Below, one piece after another: positions 17,541 through 27,307 of a stretch of 64,000 bases of DNA. This stretch comes from Planctomycetaceae bacterium (GTDB lineage: Bacteria > Planctomycetota > Planctomycetia > Pirellulales > PNKZ01), in the NCBI GenBank assembly GCA_016793115.1, contig JAEUIN010000102.1, positions 29,880 to 93,879 of the forward strand, in the 5' to 3' direction. A model generated the notes under the pieces. The model was not told the DNA's origin. It did not search any database and worked only from the letters and a program-made list of their open reading frames with translations. The translations under genes and the position numbers were made by a program. Every line of letters begins with the position of its first letter. Position 1 is the first letter of the stretch.

Positions 17541-18995
17541 TTAGATCTCGCTCGCCTTCGGCAGCGTGAACGGGGCGCGGTATTCGCGGCCCAACATCGC
17601 GTTGGCCGCGTCGTTGTTCTTGAACTTCTCGCCGGCCGAGTCGATCGCAAGATGTTCGCCGAACGTGAGCGGCGTCTTTTCAAGGTCGACGTCGTTCTCC
17701 TTCACGTGCTCCAGCAGCCGAGCGAACGTCGCGCGGACTTCGTCGCCGTAGTCGGCAGCGCTCAGCGCGCTTTGAATGTCGGCAACCGGGGTCGGTTTGC
17801 CGAGGCGATGCGAGATGTTCGCCACATGGCAGAGGCCCGTCGAAACGTGTCCCTTTTCGATTTCGGCGTTGAGTTCGTCGCGGTTGCGGCTGCGCACCGC
17901 CTGGATGAAGTTGTCGAAGTGGTTCGCGCCGTTCTTGCTCTCGAACTTCTCGACTAATTCTCCTTCCGGATCGAAGCGGGCTCCTTCGGCGATGAACCCT
18001 TCGGTGCCGTAGATCACGTAGCCGCTCTTGAACTTATCGCTGAACGGCGCCGACTTGAGTCCGCGAACTTCTTGTATGATCGTCGTCGGTCCGAAGCGAT
18101 GGACGGTGATTTGCGTGTTGGGCGTTTCACCGCAATCGGGTTCGCCGAGCCGGCCGCCGAGGCTGACGACCGAATCGCCCAGGCCTTCCAGGCCGAGCAG
18201 CCAACGACTGATGTCGACCATGTGGATGTTATTGTTGCCGAGTTCTCCGTTGCCGGTGTCCCAGAACCAGTGCCAGTCGTAGTGCATGTTCTTACGCGTG
18301 AGCGGCTGCTGCGTCGCCGGGCCGAGCCAGAGATTGAAATCGCACTTTGGCGGGATCTCGCACGTGGTCTTCGGCCCGATCGAGCCGCGACGGCCGTAGA
18401 TGATCGTGCGGGCGAGTTTCACGTCGCCAAGCTTACCGGCCTTGATGTATTCGGCAGCCGTCATCAGTGCGCCGAGCGAGCGGTTCTGAGTCCCGCCCTG
18501 GCAAATCTTGTTCAGCTTGCGAGCCGCGTCGACCATCCGCCGGCCTTCGACGATGTTGTGGCACACGGGCTTTTCGACATACACGTCTTTGCCGGCCTGC
18601 ATCGCCCAGATCGCGGAGAGGGCGTGCCAGTGGTTGGGAGAAGCGACCGAGACGGTGTCGACCGATTTGTCGTCGAAAATCCTGCGTAGATCTTGCACGA
18701 CCTGCGGCTTGCGCCCGGTCTTCGTCTCGACGACGGCGGCGAGTTCTTCGGCGAGTTGGAGATCAGGATCGCAGACGTAGGCGACATTCACGCCGGGAAT
18801 CTTGCCGAATTCGGCGACGTGGACTTTGCCTCGTATGCGGCAGCCGAGCACGGCGTGTTGGAGTTCGTCGATGGCCGAGGTCGTCTTAGGTTCGTCGGCA
18901 AACAACGTGCGAGGGCCGATCGACGTGGCCGCCGCGGCGGCTCCGGCGGCGATGAGCGACTCGGCGAAGAATTTGCGTCGGGTAACGTCGTGCAT
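17541..18995 (-). CDS. Gfo/Idh/MocA-family oxidoreductase with Tat signal
   Basis: The chosen ATG gives 484 residues starting MHDVTRRKFF, a twin-arginine signal followed by an alanine-rich hydrophobic core (AAGAAAAATS). The enzyme is probably folded with its cofactor before export. The nucleotide-binding domain is present (VLGCRIRGKVH in place of the usual GxGxxG, with VCDPDLQLAEELA). The family EKP motif appears as YVEKPVCHN and the substrate side as HYDWHWFWDTGNGELGNNNIHMVDISRW, typical of secreted planctomycete members acting on sugars. GAGGA precedes the ATG. A second family member and a sulfatase lie upstream on the same strand. The sugar substrate is unknown. Confidence 0.9.
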   Translation of the reverse strand: MHDVTRRKFFAESLIAAGAAAAATSIGPRTLFADEPKTTSAIDELQHAVLGCRIRGKVHVAEFGKIPGVNVAYVCDPDLQLAEELAAVVETKTGRKPQVVQDLRRIFDDKSVDTVSVASPNHWHALSAIWAMQAGKDVYVEKPVCHNIVEGRRMVDAARKLNKICQGGTQNRSLGALMTAAEYIKAGKLGDVKLARTIIYGRRGSIGPKTTCEIPPKCDFNLWLGPATQQPLTRKNMHYDWHWFWDTGNGELGNNNIHMVDISRWLLGLEGLGDSVVSLGGRLGEPDCGETPNTQITVHRFGPTTIIQEVRGLKSAPFSDKFKSGYVIYGTEGFIAEGARFDPEGELVEKFESKNGANHFDNFIQAVRSRNRDELNAEIEKGHVSTGLCHVANISHRLGKPTPVADIQSALSAADYGDEVRATFARLLEHVKENDVDLEKTPLTFGEHLAIDSAGEKFKNNDAANAMLGREYRAPFTLPKASEI

Positions 18996-19116
18996 GGAGA
19001 TATCCTCAATTTTCAGTTGGTTATCAATTGTTGGGCGGCACGGGTGGATTGTCCGCCAGTGCTTGTTGAGCCTCATCTCGCACCGGTGTACGAGCCGCTA
19101 GTGCCGATTGAAGTCG

Positions 19117-20157
19117 TTACCTGGCTTCGATCGTCGCGAGTTTGCTTGCAGCCTCCTCGCGGGCTTTGGCGAGAATGTCGGCCACGGCGACCGGCTTGCC
19201 CCCTTGACGCTTGCTTTCATCGGCCGCTTCCATGAACGCGAAGATTTCGATCGTCGTCGCCGCATCGACCGGCGGCTTGCCGGTGCGGAAGAAGCGACCG
19301 ATTTGATGGCAGAGGTCTTTGTAGGTCGCGGGCGTCTTCAGCGGAGCGATGCTCTTGCTGCCGAACGCTACGGCCCCGAAGCCGGCCGAACCCTTGCGGA
19401 TGCCGCGAAACGTGCCGATCCGATCGCCGGTCCAAGTGCCGACGACGACGTCGCCCCGCGCCGTCTGGGTACGAGCCACGGTCGTGCAGCCGCCGCCCAT
19501 GAGGGTGAAGAGCGTTTCGACGCCGTGGATGCCGTAGAAACAGAGATCGGGGGTGCCGGCCTGATAGTCGCAAGGCCCCCAACTTTCGGCGCCGACGATC
19601 TCGCCGAGCGTCTCGCTCGCGAGCGCCGCTTGCACCTCGGCTCCGAACCGGAGCGACGAACTGCTAAAGACCGGTACATTGTGCTTCTTGGCCAATTCGA
19701 AAATCACGATCGCGTCGACAAGCGAAGCGGCGATCGGCTTATCGATAAAGACGGGCTTGCCGGCGAGGATGACGGGGATCGCTTCCTCGAGATGGATACG
19801 GCCGTCGACGCTTTCAAGCAGCACGACGTCGCACTTTTCCAAGAGCTGCGGGATCGTCTCGACGATTTCGACTCCGGCGTCGCGCATGCCTTGCGTGAAT
19901 TTGGCGACGCGGTCCTTGCTCGGGCCGTAGTCGGTGCCGCCCGGATAGCCGACGACGACGCGGATGCCGGCGACGTCGCCTCCGGCGTCGGAAGCATTAA
20001 AGATTTTCGTGAAGGCCGGGACGTGCGAAGTGTCGAGCCCGATCATGCCCGCGCGTAGCGGTTGCAGCGTTGTGCCGCGATTTGGGTCGTCGGCGAATGA
20101 GACATCCGTCGTGATGAAGAGAAGAGAAGCGAGCGCAAACAGCGCACAACGCGGCAT
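19117..20157 (-). CDS. Secreted Gfo/Idh/MocA-family oxidoreductase
   Basis: From the chosen ATG (MPRCALFALASL) the protein has 346 residues with a Sec signal peptide ending VSFAD. The N-terminal domain begins RAGMIGLDTSHVPAFTKIF, a variant of the dinucleotide fold in which the usual glycine-rich loop is GLDTSH. The family lysine lies in VFIDKPIAAS (usual EKP) and the C-terminal part has CFYGIHGVETLFTLMGGG. The GLDTSH variant occurs in a distinct exported subfamily, so NAD(P) binding may be altered. GAGGT lies upstream of the start. It sits between another Gfo/Idh/MocA gene and the sulfatase, suggesting a shared carbohydrate pathway. Confidence 0.85.
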   Translation of the reverse strand: MPRCALFALASLLFITTDVSFADDPNRGTTLQPLRAGMIGLDTSHVPAFTKIFNASDAGGDVAGIRVVVGYPGGTDYGPSKDRVAKFTQGMRDAGVEIVETIPQLLEKCDVVLLESVDGRIHLEEAIPVILAGKPVFIDKPIAASLVDAIVIFELAKKHNVPVFSSSSLRFGAEVQAALASETLGEIVGAESWGPCDYQAGTPDLCFYGIHGVETLFTLMGGGCTTVARTQTARGDVVVGTWTGDRIGTFRGIRKGSAGFGAVAFGSKSIAPLKTPATYKDLCHQIGRFFRTGKPPVDAATTIEIFAFMEAADESKRQGGKPVAVADILAKAREEAASKLATIEAR

Positions 20158-20395
20158 AGAATGAGACCTCGAGTAGGCGGCGGGGCGGAGAAGGGACGGC
20201 GCGACAACGGGATTGCGCAACGTCGACCGGGCAGGCGTGGGTTAGTCAATCTTACCCGACCGCGTGCATGCGCCTACGGAAATATCAAATGCGACGGCGG
20301 CGCGAACCGTTCGCAATTAGAAGTCGTTCTCATGGTTGACACAACGCAACCACGGCGTGGGCCTCGCTGCGCTCGCCCCTTCCGACGAGTCGGAC

Positions 20396-22030
20396 CTATG
20401 AGCCGTTGCTGCGCGGGCTGGATTTGATTTTATCGAGGAGGGCCTTCAACTCGGCGAACTTCTGCGGATGCTCGGCCGCGAGGTCGTGTTGCTCCGACAG
20501 ATCGTCACCTACGTTGTAGAGCTGAGTCTTCGTGCCGAAGCGATCGCGCGGCGCCGACTTGCCCGGCTCCGGCTTGACGTTTGGCTTGTATTGCGGGCCT
20601 TTGCCCCCTTCGACGAGTTTCCAATCGCCGGCTCTCAAGGCGAAAGGGCCTTTCGTGCCTCCGATATGCGCGACGAAATGCGGTCGCGAGGGGGCAAGCA
20701 TCGGTTGGCCGAGCAGATCGGGGAGGACGTTGAAACTGTCGCCCGCGCCGTCGTCGGGCATCTTCTGCTCGGTGAGTGCGGCGAACGTCGCGAAAAAGTC
20801 GAGCCCGGTGACGAGCGAAGCGCACTCGCTGCCGGCAGGCACATGGCCGGGCCAACGAGCCAAGAGCGGCACGCGATGGCCGCCCTCGTAGAGCGAGCCT
20901 TTGGTGCCGCGGAGCGGCGCGTTCGGCGAATAGTCGAAACTGCCGACGTCTTCGTAGCCGTCGTCCATAACGCCGCCGTTGTCGCTTGTGAAAAGCACCA
21001 GAGTGTCGTCCGCAAGTTGCAGCTTATCGAGCGCGCCAAGCACTTGGCCGACCGTGTCGTCGAGTTCATGAATCGCATCGCCGCGGGTACCGACGGGGCT
21101 CGTTCCCTTGAAGCGCGGATGCGGTACGCGCGGCACATGGATGCCGTGCGTGGTGAGCAGCAAGAAAAACGGCGACGCCCTATTCTTTTCGATGAAGGCG
21201 ACGCTCTTTTGCGCGAACGTGTCGGCCATGTCTTCGTCGCGCCAGCGGGCGCTCTTGCCGCCGGTCATCCAGCCGATGCGGCCGACGCCGTTGACGATCG
21301 TCATATCGTGGCCGTGCGTGTGCTTGAGCTTCAGCAATTCCGGATTCTCGCTACCCGTCGGTTCGTCGCCGATTTTTTGCTTGTAGCTGACGGCGATCGG
21401 ATCGCTCGGATCGAGCCCGACGACGCGATCATTTTCGACGTAGACGGTCGGCACGCGATCACCCGTCGCCGGCATGAGGAATTCGTAGTCGAAGCCGATC
21501 TCGCGCGGCCCGGGCTTGATTTCACCGTTCCACTGCGGACCGGATTCGTCGCCCAACCCCAAGTGCCACTTTCCGACGATGCCGGTCGTATAGCCGGCGC
21601 GTTTGAGCAAACTCGCGACGGTTGGCGTGCCGGGAGGAATCGAGAGCGGCATGTCGCCGGGGGCGATGCTCGATCCAGGAACCTGTCGCCAGGAATAGCT
21701 GCCCGTGAGAAGCGCACGCCGTGTGGGCGTGCAGGTCGCGGCGGGAGAATGAGCGTCGGTGAACCGACGCCCCTCATTCGCCAACCGATCCAAATTCGGC
21801 GTCTTCGCATGCTTCGCTCCATAGCACGACAAATCGCCGTAGCCGATATCGTCGGCAAGAATCAAGACGATATTGGGAGATTTCGACTTTGCGGATTCCT
21901 CGGCCGCATGCGCATCGGAGCGGAAGTGAGAAACCGCGATGACAAAAACCGCGACGATGGTGAAAGCGCTTCGGCGCGAGACGAAATAGCTTTGATTGTG
22001 GAGCATGGTTACGGCAGTAGGCGTCGACAT
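20396..22030 (-). CDS. Formylglycine-dependent sulfatase (arylsulfatase family), secreted
   Basis: The 544-residue protein has an N-terminal hydrophobic export segment (residues about 22-42). The sulfatase fold opens with PNIVLILADDIGYGDLSCYG (metal ligands D60, D61). The signature C100-TPTRRALLTG is the cysteine-type CxPxR motif converted to formylglycine by a maturase. GKWHLG, THGIHVP and FTSDNGG supply the remaining active-site residues. This is an A-type sulfatase of the S1 family, probably acting on sulfated polysaccharides. Its enzyme-activating maturase is not in the window. I chose the ATG giving MSTPTAV, with GAGAT upstream; a TTG four codons earlier is possible. Confidence 0.93.
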   Translation of the reverse strand: MSTPTAVTMLHNQSYFVSRRSAFTIVAVFVIAVSHFRSDAHAAEESAKSKSPNIVLILADDIGYGDLSCYGAKHAKTPNLDRLANEGRRFTDAHSPAATCTPTRRALLTGSYSWRQVPGSSIAPGDMPLSIPPGTPTVASLLKRAGYTTGIVGKWHLGLGDESGPQWNGEIKPGPREIGFDYEFLMPATGDRVPTVYVENDRVVGLDPSDPIAVSYKQKIGDEPTGSENPELLKLKHTHGHDMTIVNGVGRIGWMTGGKSARWRDEDMADTFAQKSVAFIEKNRASPFFLLLTTHGIHVPRVPHPRFKGTSPVGTRGDAIHELDDTVGQVLGALDKLQLADDTLVLFTSDNGGVMDDGYEDVGSFDYSPNAPLRGTKGSLYEGGHRVPLLARWPGHVPAGSECASLVTGLDFFATFAALTEQKMPDDGAGDSFNVLPDLLGQPMLAPSRPHFVAHIGGTKGPFALRAGDWKLVEGGKGPQYKPNVKPEPGKSAPRDRFGTKTQLYNVGDDLSEQHDLAAEHPQKFAELKALLDKIKSSPRSNGS

Positions 22031-22208
22031 CGGCGATCTCAAGTGGCTGGGGCGTCGGAAGACCGAGGAACTAGACGATCGGCAGGTTCACAATATCGGC
22101 GGAAATCTTCGCACGGTCAAACTTCACAAAGCTGAAGTTCGATAACCGGCACTCAACGACCGGCAACTGGAGATCATTCCGAGTAGGGATCGGTCGTCGT
22201 CGAAAATG

Positions 22209-25200
22209 CTACTTCGGTCGTCGCCAAGGGCTTGTCGGCCAAAGAATCGCCGCGCCGTCGGCGCCGGCCGAGAGAATCGTGCGGCCGCTCGGCGAGAAAC
22301 GGACGACGTTCACGGCAGCACTGTGCCCCTTGAGCGACAGCAACTCTTTGCCGACGGTCGCATCCCATAGTTTTACTCCCGCATCGCGCGAGCCGGTGAC
22401 GACGCGCGAGCCGTCGGCGGAAAACGATGCCGATTGGATCGGCGCGGTGTGACCGGTCAGCGTCGAAAGAAGTTTGCCGTCGGCGGCGTTCCAAAGGCGA
22501 GCCGTATCGTCCGCGGCCGCGGTGACGACATTCTTGCCGTCGCGGGAGAACTCAGCCCATAGCACGGCACGGTCGTGTCCCACGAGTTCGTGTAGCACCG
22601 CGCTCGTCGCGACATCCCAGATGCGCGCCGTACCGTCGGCGGACGCCGTGACGATTCGTTTGCCGTCGTTGGAGAGTGCGGCGTGCGTGACTCGTCCTTT
22701 ATGTCCTGTGAACTGCTTGATCTGCTCGCCGGTCGCGGCATCCCAAAGCCTCGCGGTGCGGTCATCGCCGGCCGTGAGAAGTCGCCGGCCGTCGGTCGAA
22801 TAAACCACGCCGTTGACGGAGCCGACGTGCCCCCCCGCGAGTTTCCGTTCGGCCCGTCCGGTCGCGGTGTTCCAGATCTTGACCGCGCCGTCCCAGCCCG
22901 CGGTCGCAACGTGGCGCCCGTCCGGCGAGTACGCCACGCCGGCGATCGCTCCGTGTCGGCGAAACGTCCGGCGGCGTTCGCCCGTCGCACGATCCCATAG
23001 CAGCGCCTCGTCGCCGCCTACCGTCAGCACGCTTTCGCCGTCGGGCGTGAACGCGGCCGACCAGACGAGGGCATCATGAGCTCCGCCGTCGAGCCAAGGT
23101 GTCTTGCCTTGGGGAGCTTCAACGCCGCCCCGGCCGGCGACTTCTCGCTCGGCCTGCCGATCGTAAAGCCTGACACGGCGCGCCTGAGCGTCGACCGCGA
23201 CAACGTAGCGGCCGTCGGGCGATGCGGCAACGGCGCCGTACTTGGCTTCCGGCAGCAATAGCACGGCGGCGGGAGCGGGTGAATCGAGTTGCCAGATGCG
23301 AATGCGGCCGTCTTCGCAAGCGGTTGCGGCCTGCTTAGAGCCGACCGGCGCGAGCGACAACACGCCGGCGGGGTGCTTCCAAATGAGCGACGGAAGTTCG
23401 ACGCCGTCCACCGTGCGGAAGCGACCGACCGTGTCGTCGAGCGAAGCGGTGAGGAGTTGGCGCCCGTCGGCGGTGAACAATAAGGCGGTGATGCGGCGCG
23501 AATGGCGTAATTCGCTCCAAACAGGCGCTGCGTCCGCCGTGCGGTAGGCATTGACGCGCCCGCCCGCCTCGCCGGTGCAAAGCGTCGTGCCGTCGGGCGA
23601 AAAGGCCACGGCGGAGATCTCCGTCCGATGCGCCGGCAGCGTACGCAGGAGTTTGCCGTCGGCAAGACTCCACAGCCGAGCGCCTCGCGCCGAATCTCCG
23701 GTAAGTGCGAGTTTGCCGTCGGGAGAAAGCGCCAACACGGCAGCCCGCCCCGTCCCCGAAAGCACGGCTCGTTCGACGCCGCTCGCCAGATCCCAAACAC
23801 GCGTGGTGCCGTCGACTGCCGCGGTCACGAGAGTTCGGCCGTCGGGCGTTACCGCGGCGGCAGAGGCCAGATACTCGTGTCCTTCGGTCAGCACCTGCGA
23901 CACGGCGTCGGACGAAGTGCCGACGAGCGTCACCGCGGTGATCCGAGCGGTACGATCTCGCCCTGCGGTGACGATCGCCTTTTCATCCGGCGCGAAATCG
24001 GCGGAGAGCACGGCGTCGGCATGTCCGGCGATGATGCTCGGCTTCACGGCGAGCGTTTCGTTGTAGTCGTCGACGTCCCAAATCTTTAATGTGCCGTCGT
24101 ACCCGACGGAGACCACGGTGCGATTGTCGGCAAGGAATCGCACGGCGCGAACTTGACCGGCGTGACCGCGCAGTGTTTTCAACAATTTGCCCTCCGCGAC
24201 GTCCCAGACCAGCACGGCGTTGTCGACGCCGCAGCTCGCAAGGCGCAAACCGTCGGGTGCAAAGGCGAGGGAAGTGACCGCTGCTCGATGCCCCAGCAGT
24301 TCGCGAACCTGCGGTGGAGCGGGGGGATTCTCCGAAAACACGTCGGCGAGCCGATACGGGCGAACATCCGCCGCCTTCCATAGGAGCACGCGGCCGTCGT
24401 CGCCGGCGGACCCGACTGTGCTCCCGTCGGGCGCAAAAGCGACGGCGTGAACCGGACCGCGATGTGCGAGCATCGCCCGAACTTCGACCGGCGTACCGGC
24501 TCGAAGTTCTTCGTCGAGCGGCCAGACGATGACGGTGCCGTCGGCTCCCGCCGTTACCACGGTTCGCTCATCGGGCGAAAATGCCACCGACGCGACCGCG
24601 GCGGAGTGGCCATGAAAGACTTGCAACTCGCGCCCGCCGGCGACATCCCACAACCGAGCCGTGCCGTCGGCGGAGCCGGAAAGAAGTTTGTCGCCGGAAC
24701 GTGCGAAAGCCAGCGACAGGACCGGTTTCGCGTGCCCTGACAGACTACGCGGTTTGGCGCCTGGCGCGTCATCATAGAGTGCGAGATACGCCGACGCGTC
24801 GTCGCCGCCGACCGCGACGGTCCCGGTGTACGGTGCGACGGCGACGGCGTTGATCATTCCGTCGTACGGCCGGCACGACGACGATTCCCCGTCAGCAGGA
24901 TCGACGACGCGAAGCACGCCGTTCCATCCTCCGGCCAAGTGATGTCCCGTCTTGGAATCGACTGCCACGGCATTGAGCGGCGCGCCGATGTCGACGGAGA
25001 GCTTACTCCGCTCACACAGGTATTTCAGTCGTCCCCATTCCCAATCGCGGAGTTCGGGCGGGCAGGTGTCCAGCAACTCCGCCGCGCCGGCGAAGGCGTT
25101 TTCGTCGATACGCGCTGCGGCTAATCCGATGCGCGCGCCGTAGGCCGCATAAGCCTCGGCCGCCTTAGAGCGTTCGGCCTCGTCCCGGGCGACGACGGCT

Positions 25201-27293
25201 TTTTCCTCCTCGACACGGGCCCGATCCGCTTCGCTGACCGCCCGGTCCTCCGCGGCTCGAGCGCGTTCCGCCTCGACGTCCGCGAGTCGCTTCGCATCGA
25301 CAGCCTTATCGCGTTCTATGCGGGCGAGCTCCTCAGCGTCGAGGGCGCGATCGCGCTGCGCACGTATGCCGACGTAAGCCGCGCCCGCGATAACGAAGAC
25401 CGCCGCAGCAAGCAGTGCGACGAACCGTTTCGCGCGGCGCAATCGCATCTTCCGCGCCTCACGTTCGATTTGCGCCAGGCGGATCCGCTCCCCGAGAGCG
25501 ACATGCTCCGGAAGCGCGCGATCGAGCAAACCGGCCGCGAGATCGAAGTCTCCCTTTTCGAACGCCGCGGCGGCATAGGCAAGCCGCGCGGAATGAATCC
25601 CGTCGCGCGCTCGTTCGTTCTGCTCCCAGAGCGCGAAGGCCTCCTCGAAGCCGAACAAGGCGCGAGAATAGTTTTGGTAGTCGCCGACCTCGCGGGCTTT
25701 AGTAAGTTCTTGTTCGGCGCGGTGAGCCAACGACAGGCTTTCCGAGTGAGCCAAGCACTCGCGAATCGCGGCTTGGAATTCGGCGACCGTGCGATAGCGA
25801 GCGAGCGGCTGCGTCGACATCGCCCGACGAGCGACTTCGACGAGCTCGCCGGTCTTGTCGGTCGGCACAATTTCGTTGCGGGCCGCCGCCATGAGGCATT
25901 TTGTGACGTTGCCGCCGGAGTGCGGCGGCCGGCCGGTGAGGATTTCGTAAAGAATCGCCCCGAGGAGGTAGATGTCGCTCGCGAAGGTGATTCGATCGAT
26001 CGGACCGGTCGCCATTTCCGGCGCCATGTACGCCGGGCTGCCTCCCATGCTCGACGTTTGCGTGATGCTGGCCGATTTGCGAAATGCGGCCGTCGAGTAC
26101 GCCAAGCCCCAATCCATGACGAGCACTTCGCCGAACTCGCCGAGCATAATGTTCTCGGGCTTGAGATCGCGATGGATCACGCCGCGCGAGTGAGCGAACG
26201 CGACGGCGTCGGCCGCTTTGAGTAATATCTCGACGTTCTCCGTTTGCGACTTAGCGGCGATCACTTTGTGCCAAGGAGTCCCTTGCACACGCTTCATCGC
26301 GTAAAACAAGTCTCCCGCTTCGTTCTTGCCGAGGTCGTACATCGGAACGATGTTCGGGTGATCTAGATCACCCGTCACGACCGCTTCGGCCAGAAACTTC
26401 TGCTGCAGGTCGCGGTTCTTCGAATGGCCCGGCTTAAGCATCTTGACCGCGACGGTGCGATCGATCGACGCCTGACGGGCCGTGTAGACCACGCCCATTC
26501 CGCCTTCGCCGAGCAAGCTGATCAGTTCATAATCCGCCAAGCTCGGAGCCGCATTATTCGAAATGCCCGCCTGCTTCGGCGACTCACGCACGGCGCGGGA
26601 GTTGATGACGAGCGTTTGGTCGTTGCGGGTGCGGGCGATCTCCTTGCCTTTAATCGTGACGTGCGGCGCGACCGAATCGTCGACTTCTTCACCCCAAGCG
26701 ATTGAGAGCTGGTCGACGAGGCTCGAACCAATTTGGTCGGAGTCGAATGTCTGAGCTAGTTTCACTTCGGCGGCCGTTCCGGGAGCCGGCGTCAGCGGTT
26801 GCGGCGAAGGTGGAGACTGCGGCGACTCGTCATCCGCAAAGACGGCGTCGAACTCGGCCGTCTTAAGTCCGTGAACTTCGTGAACCGTTCCCGGCTTTTC
26901 CTCCTCCTCCGCCGCCGACTCGGACTCAACGTCGCTGTCGGGAAATACGGCATCGAATTCCGCCGTCTGCAAGCCGTGAACTTCATGCACCGTGCCCGGC
27001 TTAGCTTCGGCCGTCGGCGCAGAAGCGTTTTCACGGCCGGCGAAAACAGCGTCGAACTCCGCGGTTTGCAGACCATGCACTTCGTGCACCGTGCCGGGAT
27101 TCGGCGATTCGGGCGTCGCCGGCGACGGTTCATCGGCGGCGACGGGCGGCGTTCCGAAATCGTACGTTTGATCAATCCGCACGTCGGCCAAGGTCGAAGG
27201 CTTTTCGGCGGATAGTTCTTTGCCGCAGCGCGTGCAGCGAGCGTTCTCCTCATCGGCGTCGGTCAGCGTTCGGTTGCAGCGAGGACAGCGCAT
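22209..27293 (-). CDS. Ser/Thr protein kinase with zinc ribbon, WD40 propellers
   Basis: This 1694-residue membrane kinase has, in order, a zinc-ribbon-like CPRCN...CTRCG pair at the N-terminus, then a low-complexity region with three copies of a 19-residue motif (about 66-152). A Hanks-type kinase domain follows (about 255-520; glycine loop GEGGMG, VAVKMLK lysine, HRDLKPEN, DWG in place of DFG, APE). Next are a helical/TPR-like stretch, one membrane helix (about 624-644) and a charged coiled coil (about 647-715). About 21 WD40 repeats (SADGTARLWDV type) complete the protein, by my count, enough for three seven-bladed propellers. The kinase faces the cytoplasm and the propellers the other side. 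The start ATG follows the end of the 3415-residue protein gene by 14 bases, so the two form an operon. Confidence 0.93.
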   Translation of the reverse strand: MRCPRCNRTLTDADEENARCTRCGKELSAEKPSTLADVRIDQTYDFGTPPVAADEPSPATPESPNPGTVHEVHGLQTAEFDAVFAGRENASAPTAEAKPGTVHEVHGLQTAEFDAVFPDSDVESESAAEEEEKPGTVHEVHGLKTAEFDAVFADDESPQSPPSPQPLTPAPGTAAEVKLAQTFDSDQIGSSLVDQLSIAWGEEVDDSVAPHVTIKGKEIARTRNDQTLVINSRAVRESPKQAGISNNAAPSLADYELISLLGEGGMGVVYTARQASIDRTVAVKMLKPGHSKNRDLQQKFLAEAVVTGDLDHPNIVPMYDLGKNEAGDLFYAMKRVQGTPWHKVIAAKSQTENVEILLKAADAVAFAHSRGVIHRDLKPENIMLGEFGEVLVMDWGLAYSTAAFRKSASITQTSSMGGSPAYMAPEMATGPIDRITFASDIYLLGAILYEILTGRPPHSGGNVTKCLMAAARNEIVPTDKTGELVEVARRAMSTQPLARYRTVAEFQAAIRECLAHSESLSLAHRAEQELTKAREVGDYQNYSRALFGFEEAFALWEQNERARDGIHSARLAYAAAAFEKGDFDLAAGLLDRALPEHVALGERIRLAQIEREARKMRLRRAKRFVALLAAAVFVIAGAAYVGIRAQRDRALDAEELARIERDKAVDAKRLADVEAERARAAEDRAVSEADRARVEEEKAVVARDEAERSKAAEAYAAYGARIGLAAARIDENAFAGAAELLDTCPPELRDWEWGRLKYLCERSKLSVDIGAPLNAVAVDSKTGHHLAGGWNGVLRVVDPADGESSSCRPYDGMINAVAVAPYTGTVAVGGDDASAYLALYDDAPGAKPRSLSGHAKPVLSLAFARSGDKLLSGSADGTARLWDVAGGRELQVFHGHSAAVASVAFSPDERTVVTAGADGTVIVWPLDEELRAGTPVEVRAMLAHRGPVHAVAFAPDGSTVGSAGDDGRVLLWKAADVRPYRLADVFSENPPAPPQVRELLGHRAAVTSLAFAPDGLRLASCGVDNAVLVWDVAEGKLLKTLRGHAGQVRAVRFLADNRTVVSVGYDGTLKIWDVDDYNETLAVKPSIIAGHADAVLSADFAPDEKAIVTAGRDRTARITAVTLVGTSSDAVSQVLTEGHEYLASAAAVTPDGRTLVTAAVDGTTRVWDLASGVERAVLSGTGRAAVLALSPDGKLALTGDSARGARLWSLADGKLLRTLPAHRTEISAVAFSPDGTTLCTGEAGGRVNAYRTADAAPVWSELRHSRRITALLFTADGRQLLTASLDDTVGRFRTVDGVELPSLIWKHPAGVLSLAPVGSKQAATACEDGRIRIWQLDSPAPAAVLLLPEAKYGAVAASPDGRYVVAVDAQARRVRLYDRQAEREVAGRGGVEAPQGKTPWLDGGAHDALVWSAAFTPDGESVLTVGGDEALLWDRATGERRRTFRRHGAIAGVAYSPDGRHVATAGWDGAVKIWNTATGRAERKLAGGHVGSVNGVVYSTDGRRLLTAGDDRTARLWDAATGEQIKQFTGHKGRVTHAALSNDGKRIVTASADGTARIWDVATSAVLHELVGHDRAVLWAEFSRDGKNVVTAAADDTARLWNAADGKLLSTLTGHTAPIQSASFSADGSRVVTGSRDAGVKLWDATVGKELLSLKGHSAAVNVVRFSPSGRTILSAGADGAAILWPTSPWRRPK
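26838..27098 (-). repeat. Three copies of a 19-residue coding repeat in the kinase N-terminus
   Basis: PGTVHEVHGLQTAEFDAVF occurs at 27042-27098 and 26943-26999, and with one change (LKT) at 26838-26894. Linkers are acidic and proline-rich. The near-identity over otherwise unconserved linkers marks them as functional peptides, for example docking or phosphorylation sites, rather than folded domains. Confidence 0.85.
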
Positions 27294-27307
27294 TTTCAAC
27301 AAAGTGG

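Noticed and set aside
20468..22135. Plus-strand open frame of 555 codons antisense to the sulfatase
   Set aside because: The opposite strand encodes a clear sulfatase with the formylglycine signature. The antisense frame has no recognisable family and is a GC-rich shadow.
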